This document shows, in pieces, positions 1-4,626 of a stretch of DNA of 24,729 nucleotides (positions are counted from its first letter, which is position 1; each line of letters starts with the position of its first letter). Under the pieces are notes generated by a model. It searched no databases, was not told where the DNA came from, and worked only from the letters and a program-made list of their open reading frames with translations. The position numbers were made by a program, and so were the translations under genes. The DNA lies in contig JAPLNJ010000847.1 in NCBI GenBank assembly GCA_026692885.1, positions 1 through 24,729 on the forward strand, read 5' to 3'. This stretch comes from Planctomycetota bacterium (lineage in GTDB: Bacteria > Planctomycetota > Planctomycetia > Pirellulales > Pirellulaceae).

Positions 1-2
1 AA

Positions 3-809
3 AACGAGCGGCCATTCTGCTGGCCTTCACCTACCCACGACGCAAAGGTCCGAAATGGCGAATTCAAGATCGCCGAGGCATTTCCGCTGTGGGAACGAGA
101 TGCAAACAGGAGCGGCGCATCGCAGCCCCCGCGGACGATCCGCGATGCCATCGGCGACCTGTTGGAACTTGATGCGGGGGTGCCGGACCATCAGGTGACC
201 GGTGCTTGGCCCAAGAAATACCAGGCGGTATTCCAGGCCATTGGACAAGGCCAGAAATTGTGCAATGTTCGCCACTCACCAACCTCGGTTTATACTTGGG
301 ACGTACCCGATGTGTTCGGTGCCGTGACGCAGCAGGAACGCGCGGTTCTGGAAACGATTGCCAAACATCGGCGACACAAGCGGTACGGCGACATTCCCAA
401 CGGAAACCCCCTGCCGGTTGCCGAGATCTTGCGGCTTTCCGGACTGGCTGAAGTCAAGTTCGAGATCGCGTCGCTTGCCGCAAAAGGTTACCTGAAGGCA
501 TTGGAAGGGAAATACGATCTTAAGGGCGCCATGTTCTGCTCCGGCATCTTCAAACGCCCGCGATGGAACGAACCGGCGCCGACGGTATTGACCAATTTTC
601 ACAATCCCAGGTACTTCCTTCACCCGCTGCGCGATCGGCCGTTTTCGCTCCGCGAGTGTGCCCGCCTGCAGTCCTTCCCAGATACTTTCCAGTTCACCGC
701 GCCGGCGTCGCCTCTTGATCTAGTCGCAGGTTACCGTCTGGTTGGAAATGCGGTGGCGCCGATGGTTTCTCGCCACCTTGCTATGGCCGCTGCCAAGTTC
801 TTCGCCTGA
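3..809 (+). CDS. DNA (cytosine-5-)-methyltransferase, C-terminal part (cut by window edge)
   Basis: This is the C-terminal 268 residues of a C5-cytosine DNA methyltransferase, which transfers a methyl group from S-adenosylmethionine to cytosine in a target site. The frame is open from base 3, so the true start lies outside the window; a TTG at 162 would be a false start. Seen in order: a segment reading PRTIRDAIGDL, typical of the region after motif VIII; a variable stretch that should be the target-recognition domain; NEPAPTVLTNFHNPR and RECARLQSFPDTF (motif IX region); and YRLVGNAVAP (motif X). The catalytic PCQ motif and the SAM-binding N-terminus are not visible. The gene ends 11 bases before the next ATG, so the two form an operon. 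Its neighbour is a probable cognate restriction enzyme. The family call is secure; the target site is unknown. Confidence 0.9.
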   Translation, partial: NERPFCWPSPTHDAKVRNGEFKIAEAFPLWERDANRSGASQPPRTIRDAIGDLLELDAGVPDHQVTGAWPKKYQAVFQAIGQGQKLCNVRHSPTSVYTWDVPDVFGAVTQQERAVLETIAKHRRHKRYGDIPNGNPLPVAEILRLSGLAEVKFEIASLAAKGYLKALEGKYDLKGAMFCSGIFKRPRWNEPAPTVLTNFHNPRYFLHPLRDRPFSLRECARLQSFPDTFQFTAPASPLDLVAGYRLVGNAVAPMVSRHLAMAAAKFFA

Positions 810-820
810 AAGACGCCCCG

Positions 821-2359
821 ATGAAACTTCCGCCTGCGAAACTGGAGCTGGCGACCGCGCTTGCTGAGTTTGACATTTGGATCACTCCCTCCCTTCAAGA
901 GATTCACGATACGGAACGTTTCCGCAACGAATTGGACAAGGTTGCGGGGGTGTTCGATGCAATGGCAACGGCGACAGCCGGTTTTGCGGATATCAAGCAT
1001 TGCGACCCGTATGCCATCGCCGACCAGTTCGTCACGCGGATCAGGAACGAAGCCCACAGGAACGCCGCAGAGACGCTTTACTCCTTGGCGTCAGTCCTGT
1101 TCCTGGTTACGGGAAAGTCCGACAATAACGCAAAGTGCCAACTGCCGCTCCACTTGCGGGACAACGCTAGGTGGGGCGGGTTCCCAGCACTCCGTAAGCA
1201 GGCAAACGAGCAGGTCCTGTCTACGATCGCCCTGCCGAGAGTGATCGACAGCGAGAAGTTCATGAACACCGTTGTGGCTCTCCGCGACTATGAAGACCAG
1301 CAGCGCCGACTGCTGCGAGAATTTGCCGCGTTCATTCTGAACGATGAAAGGTACATTTCTCAACTTTGGAGCATTGGCAGAAGCTACGTGATGTTGAAGA
1401 GTTTTCGAAAGTCCCGAGATCTGTTGGCACCGCTCGTTGTCTTTCAGGTGCGCGGGTCGGTGTCCGCGTCGGGTGGCCACCAACCGGAAGAGCGTCTCCG
1501 GTCTCGCATGGCGGAATGGGGAATGCAAGCGGGCACGGACTACAACATGGGCGACGTGGTTATCGACAGCGGGGGCAAACGGGTCGTCAAGGGGCCTGCG
1601 AGCGCCAAGACCCGTGCCTACGATTTTGTGCTCCCATACAACGTGCCCGGCTGGCGACAGCAATTGTTCATCCAATGCCAGTTCTATGCGGGCGATTCAG
1701 GGAGCGTCTCGCACAAGAACGTCGACTAAACCACGGCTTCCCGCGCATTGGTCGGGAAGCAGTTTCGTGGCCATCGGTTCATCGAGTACGTGGACGGCGC
1801 CGGCTACTTCGCTTCACTGAACGGGGATCTACGGCGCTTGCTGTCGATGCGGGACACGGCCTCGTTTTTCCAGGTGCGGAGTGCCTCGCTTCGATTGCGG
1901 CGAGAGTTGCAACAAATCGGCTTTCTCATCCCACTGGAAATCGAGCACGCCGTCCTGCGCAGCGGTGGCAGACGGGACCGCATGGAGCAGATTCTTCTAG
2001 AAGAGGGGTACTCGATTGAAGCAGTCCAGCAACTTGTCTCAACGCACGCCGACCGAGGAATCCTCTTGCGAGAAGCACGACAACGGTTGAGCGTGCTGCC
2101 AGAACGGCGTGCGACCGTGCGTCGATACCTGCTGTTGGACGTCGCCGCTTGTTTCGGCGCCGCCCCGCCCCCAGGAGAGAAGCTCAGCGGTTCGCTGATT
2201 GTCCCTGGTTATGGACCGTTTCACGCGATCAAGCTCGCAGCGTTGGCCAAGCGTGCCGCCGAACTGGCACCCGAATTGAAGGACGACTGGTCAAGTCCGG
2301 AAGTCATTTTGGAGGACATCGGTTGGCTATGCGAAGAAGGGCTTGCCATGTCTAGCTAG
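821..2359 (+). pseudogene. Probable type II restriction endonuclease, interrupted by an in-frame TAA
   Basis: From ATG 821 the reading frame runs 302 codons to TAA at 1727-1729. It then continues in the same frame, with no shift, for another 209 codons to TAG at 2357-2359, giving a 511-residue protein if the stop were a sense codon. Residues either side (SHKNVD, then TTASRALVGKQF) read as continuous protein, and a single C-to-T change of CAA (Gln) to TAA would explain the break. Around residues 267-303 there is YDFVLP, then LFIQCQFYAGDSGSVSHKNVD, which could be a nuclease core of PD-(D/E)XK type, but no canonical ExK is evident. The role is inferred mainly from tight linkage to the methyltransferase. 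Downstream of the stop, ATG or other in-frame starts could in principle give a separate C-terminal polypeptide. I do not recognise the recognition specificity. Confidence 0.65.
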
Positions 2360-2406
2360 CGACGAACCCGAAGATCACGCTCAAGTTCCTGAACTCCCAC
2401 GGCGGT

Positions 2407-2718
2407 ATGAACCCCGGGGCGGCCAAGCTCATGGTGTTCGGTCAAGAGCTGTCGCGCAAACAAGTCGCCCTGTTGCACCGCCTGTCCGGCGTGGTCGAAA
2501 TCGCGGGCGTCGACTGTTTCCACTACAATGGTTGGGTCCACGCCTCGGACGGCGATTCCGACGAGCCGCGGGAACTGACCTTCGTCGACATCGACACCTT
2601 CGAGGCGAGAGTCTCCAACGGGATGCCACGGACGTCGACGAGTATCCTTGACGTCCCGATTTGGTACAATGCGAGGGCTGCGGCGGCGAGCGTTCCGCCG
2701 CCAGGGCAGACGCCTTAG
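2407..2718 (+). CDS. Short hypothetical ORF, possibly a gene remnant
   Basis: A 103-codon frame starts at ATG 2407, but protein-like sequence begins earlier, at about 2362 (TNPKITLKFLNSHGG precedes the ATG). An in-frame stop at 2353-2355, next to the end of the restriction-enzyme frame, blocks any longer version. No convincing ribosome binding site precedes the ATG. The middle (residues 8-68) looks like genuine protein with a balanced composition and acidic patches (ASDGDSDEPRE). The last 30 residues are low-complexity, and the stop codon lies at the edge of an inverted repeat. I do not recognise the family. The simplest reading is the tail of a longer gene whose 5' part was lost. Confidence 0.35.
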   Translation: MNPGAAKLMVFGQELSRKQVALLHRLSGVVEIAGVDCFHYNGWVHASDGDSDEPRELTFVDIDTFEARVSNGMPRTSTSILDVPIWYNARAAAASVPPPGQTP

Positions 2719-2829
2719 GCGAGCGGCAGGAAATAGCTTTCCCAACTCAATGTAGGATGGTCTTCCCAGACCGTCCCGATTGGCCCGGGAAGACCGACCT
2801 GCGGGTAAATTGTTTCCTGCCGCTCGCCT
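2717..2829. repeat. Inverted-repeat element with nested hairpin
   Basis: A perfect 17-bp inverted repeat (AGGCGAGCGGCAGGAAA at 2717-2733 and its complement at 2813-2829) encloses a second perfect 9-bp one (GGTCTTCCC at 2759-2767 against GGGAAGACC at 2787-2795). The element overlaps the stop codon of the preceding ORF and ends 21 bases before the DUF4058 start. It resembles a small palindromic or MITE-like repeat. No copy elsewhere in the window was noticed. Confidence 0.6.
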
Positions 2830-2849
2830 TACCACGAGGAGGACGCCGT

Positions 2850-3641
2850 ATGGCCAGTCCGTTTCCCGGCATGGATCCCTATCTTGAACAGTTCTGGCGC
2901 GACGTGCATGCGCGGCTGATCATCTACGCCGCCGACCAGTTGCAGGGCCGGTTGCCAGGCGACCTGCGCGCCCGCGTGGAGGAACGGGTAGTCGTCGAGT
3001 CGGGAGCGGGGGAGGAGCGCAATGTCTATCCCGACATCCGCATCGTGGAACGCGGCCGAGGTCCTGCGGGGGCCGCAACGACCGAGACGGACGTGGCGGT
3101 CCTGGAGCCGGTCATCTTGCGGCTGGAGAATGAATCCATGACCGAGACCTTCATTGAGGTGATCGATGTCGGTTCGGGCAAACGCGTGGTCACGGTGATC
3201 GAGGTATTGAGCCTGGCGAACAAGCTGCCGGGAGACGGCCAGGAAAAGTATCGCCAGAAGCAGGATGAATTGCGCGCGGGCGGCGTGAGCTTAGTCGAGC
3301 TTGACCTCTTGCGCACTGGCCAGCGCCGCTTGGGCGTCCCCTATCGCCGGCTTCCCATCTCGCACCGCACGGCCTACCAGGTTTGTGTGCGCCGCGGCTG
3401 GGATCCTGCGGCCGTCGAGGTGTATCCGGTACCAATCCGCCAGCGGTTGCCGACCGTCAGGATACCGTTGCGGCAGACCGATGCCGAGGTTCCGCTGGAC
3501 CTGCAAACACTGATCGAGCAATGCTACCGCAACGGCGGTTACGATGCCGATCTGGACTATCACCACCCGCCCCAACCGCCGCTCACGGCGGAAGACGACT
3601 CCTGGGCGGATAACCTGCTCCGCAGCCAAGGGCGGCGGTGA
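2850..3641 (+). CDS. DUF4058 family protein
   Basis: A 263-residue protein opening with MASPFPGMDPYLEQFW, the hallmark of DUF4058, a family common in planctomycetes and cyanobacteria and of unknown function. The conserved pattern continues with YPDIRIVER, FIEVIDVGSGKRVVTVIEVLS and KYRQKQDELRAGGVSLVELDLLRTG. The central VIEVLSLANK...EKYRQKQ segment resembles a restriction-like (PD-(D/E)XK-type) core, which is a structural guess. ATG 2850 is chosen because it starts the conserved motif and has GAGGAGG at 2836-2842, seven bases upstream, one of the better ribosome binding sites in the window. The frame is open further upstream (to about 2661), but that stretch lies across the inverted-repeat element. 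No signal peptide or membrane segment. It stands alone between repeats, so context gives no function. Confidence 0.85.
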   Translation: MASPFPGMDPYLEQFWRDVHARLIIYAADQLQGRLPGDLRARVEERVVVESGAGEERNVYPDIRIVERGRGPAGAATTETDVAVLEPVILRLENESMTETFIEVIDVGSGKRVVTVIEVLSLANKLPGDGQEKYRQKQDELRAGGVSLVELDLLRTGQRRLGVPYRRLPISHRTAYQVCVRRGWDPAAVEVYPVPIRQRLPTVRIPLRQTDAEVPLDLQTLIEQCYRNGGYDADLDYHHPPQPPLTAEDDSWADNLLRSQGRR

Positions 3642-3768
3642 TAAAGGAGGCAGGCGTGGCGTGTTCAGTGTGTGCCTGTCGAGGCCAATTGATTTGATCC
3701 CGTTTCTATTCTGCGTTTGGGGCTGGGGAAGGCTTCCCAGCGGAGGCCGGCGTGATCCACGATTCTTC

Positions 3769-4040
3769 CGCCCCAACGGGGCCAAAACAAATCAGCCGGC
3801 AGAGCGTCGCGGCGACAGCCGCAGAGCGACGCCCTGGGTACGGGTTCGATTCAGCGAGGTAGCCCTGAAAGGGCGAAACAAAGCGGTGCATCCCGCACGC
3901 ATCGTTCGTCCGATGCGGCCAAGGCTTGTTTCGCCCCTTCAGGGCTGGTGTTCTCAATCCTCTCATAACCCAGGGCGGCGCTACGCTGCTCCGCCGCTCC
4001 GCTCTGCCCTGGGCTGATTTGTGGCTGCCCCTACGGGGCG
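3769..4040. repeat. Large nested hairpin element (about 272 bp)
   Basis: Outer arms 3769-3839 and 3968-4040 are imperfect inverted repeats. Both begin with a CGCCCC...GGGGC block, then AAATCAGCC, then a GC-rich segment containing GGCAGAGCG, then GCCCTGGGT. Inner arms 3861-3882 and 3924-3946 form a tighter hairpin around AGCCCTGAAAGGGCGAAACA. This architecture matches palindromic intergenic repeats I associate with planctomycete genomes. It encodes no recognisable protein. Confidence 0.7.
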
Positions 4041-4059
4041 AAAACCTGTGGATCACCAT

Positions 4060-4097
4060 CAGGGGTGCCCCAGGGGCCACTCGGTCATCCGTGATTT
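4060..4097 (+). repeat. 38-nt dispersed repeat, copy 1
   Basis: The block CAGGGGTGCCCCAGGGGCCA followed by CTCGGTCATCCGTGATTT reappears in inverted orientation at 24684-24721 with a single mismatch. It contains a small self-complementary core (GGGGTGCCCC). Function unknown; probably part of a larger interspersed repeat. Confidence 0.65.
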
Positions 4098-4138
4098 TCC
4101 GGATACCGCACAATAGGAAGTCTGGGTGGCCCCTTCTG

Positions 4139-4284
4139 CCTTACAAGGGGCCTTGATCATAAGGTTGCGCATCGTAACCCGAAGCGTCAGCGAGGAAGAG
4201 CGGCGTTTTCCTCGCTGACGCGTCGGGTTACGATGATCCGCTGCTAACGCTTTGCGCAACCTTATGATCAAGGCCCTTACAAGG
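4139..4284. mobile_element. MITE-like palindromic element with possible target duplication
   Basis: Terminal inverted repeats of 23 bp (4148-4170 and 4254-4276, perfect; core CCTTGATCATAAGGTTGCGC) enclose a second inverted repeat of about 27 bp with one internal mismatch (4171-4197 against 4208-4234, core CGTAACCCGA and GCGTCAGCGAGG). The whole is flanked by a 10-bp direct repeat CCTTACAAGG at 4139-4148 and 4275-4284, which could be a target-site duplication. There is no transposase. A decayed copy of one end (TTATGATCAAGGCCC) lies at 7366-7380. Confidence 0.6.
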
Positions 4285-4347
4285 CAACTCGACCTCGAGC
4301 CAAACGGCAGCCTTGATCGGCTCACTCGTACCGATTGGCGAACTTGA

Positions 4348-4485
4348 GCGATCTACGACCATGATCTCTTGTTTCGCCAGGACTTTCCCGACCTCTGCGA
4401 CGCGCTTCGACTCCAGCCAGCCGCACTAACGTACGCGGACTATGCGGATATCGTGGCTGTCTGGATTCGCAATAACCCGCTGTAA
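4348..4485 (+). pseudogene. C-terminal gene remnant, unidentified
   Basis: After an in-frame TGA at 4345-4347 the frame reads AIYDHDLLFRQDFPDLCDAL..., continues with TYADYADIVAVWIRNNPL, and ends at TAA 4483-4485. This has the composition of a real protein tail, but there is no start codon with a binding site and nothing coding-like upstream in frame. It sits just right of the MITE-like element, which may have truncated it. I do not recognise the family. Confidence 0.3.
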
Positions 4486-4565
4486 CGCTGGCGCGGGTAT
4501 CCCGTCGCCGCTCTTCATTTACCGTTCTCCGATTCGTGACGACTAGCGGCAGTGCTGGAGTCGAA

Positions 4566-4587
4566 GGCTCTGGAGAGCCATGCTACG
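4566..4587 (+). repeat. Half-copy of the palindromic repeat found inside the kinase gene
   Basis: These 22 bases (GGCTCTGGAGAGCCATGCTA plus CG) are identical to 5952-5973, the right arm of the palindrome embedded in the kinase coding sequence. A short hairpin CGTCCG-CTAA-CGGACG follows at 4590-4605, 22 bases beyond the kinase stop. It could act as a weak terminator for the minus-strand gene, though no T-run follows. Confidence 0.6.
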
Positions 4588-4626
4588 ATCGTCCGCTAAC
4601 GGACGGCTACCGCCGAAAAAGAAGCA

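Larger units (their letters stand above)
3642..4626. other. Gene-poor spacer rich in palindromes
   Basis: Almost 1 kb between the DUF4058 stop and the end of the kinase gene. It is mostly repeats: a 272-bp nested hairpin (3769-4040), one copy of a 38-nt dispersed repeat (4060-4097), a MITE-like element (4139-4284), a short gene remnant (4348-4485), and a half-copy of the palindrome found inside the kinase gene (4566-4587). Open frames crossing it read repeat sequence and are not believable genes. Confidence 0.7.

Noticed and set aside
1727..1729. TAA in the restriction gene as a recoded sense codon (selenocysteine or pyrrolysine)
   Set aside because: Those use TGA and TAG, not TAA, and no recoding structure was apparent; a nonsense mutation is simpler.
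3840..3855. GGTTCGATTC, like a tRNA T-arm
   Set aside because: No acceptor or anticodon stem can be built around it; it lies in the loop region of the large nested hairpin element.
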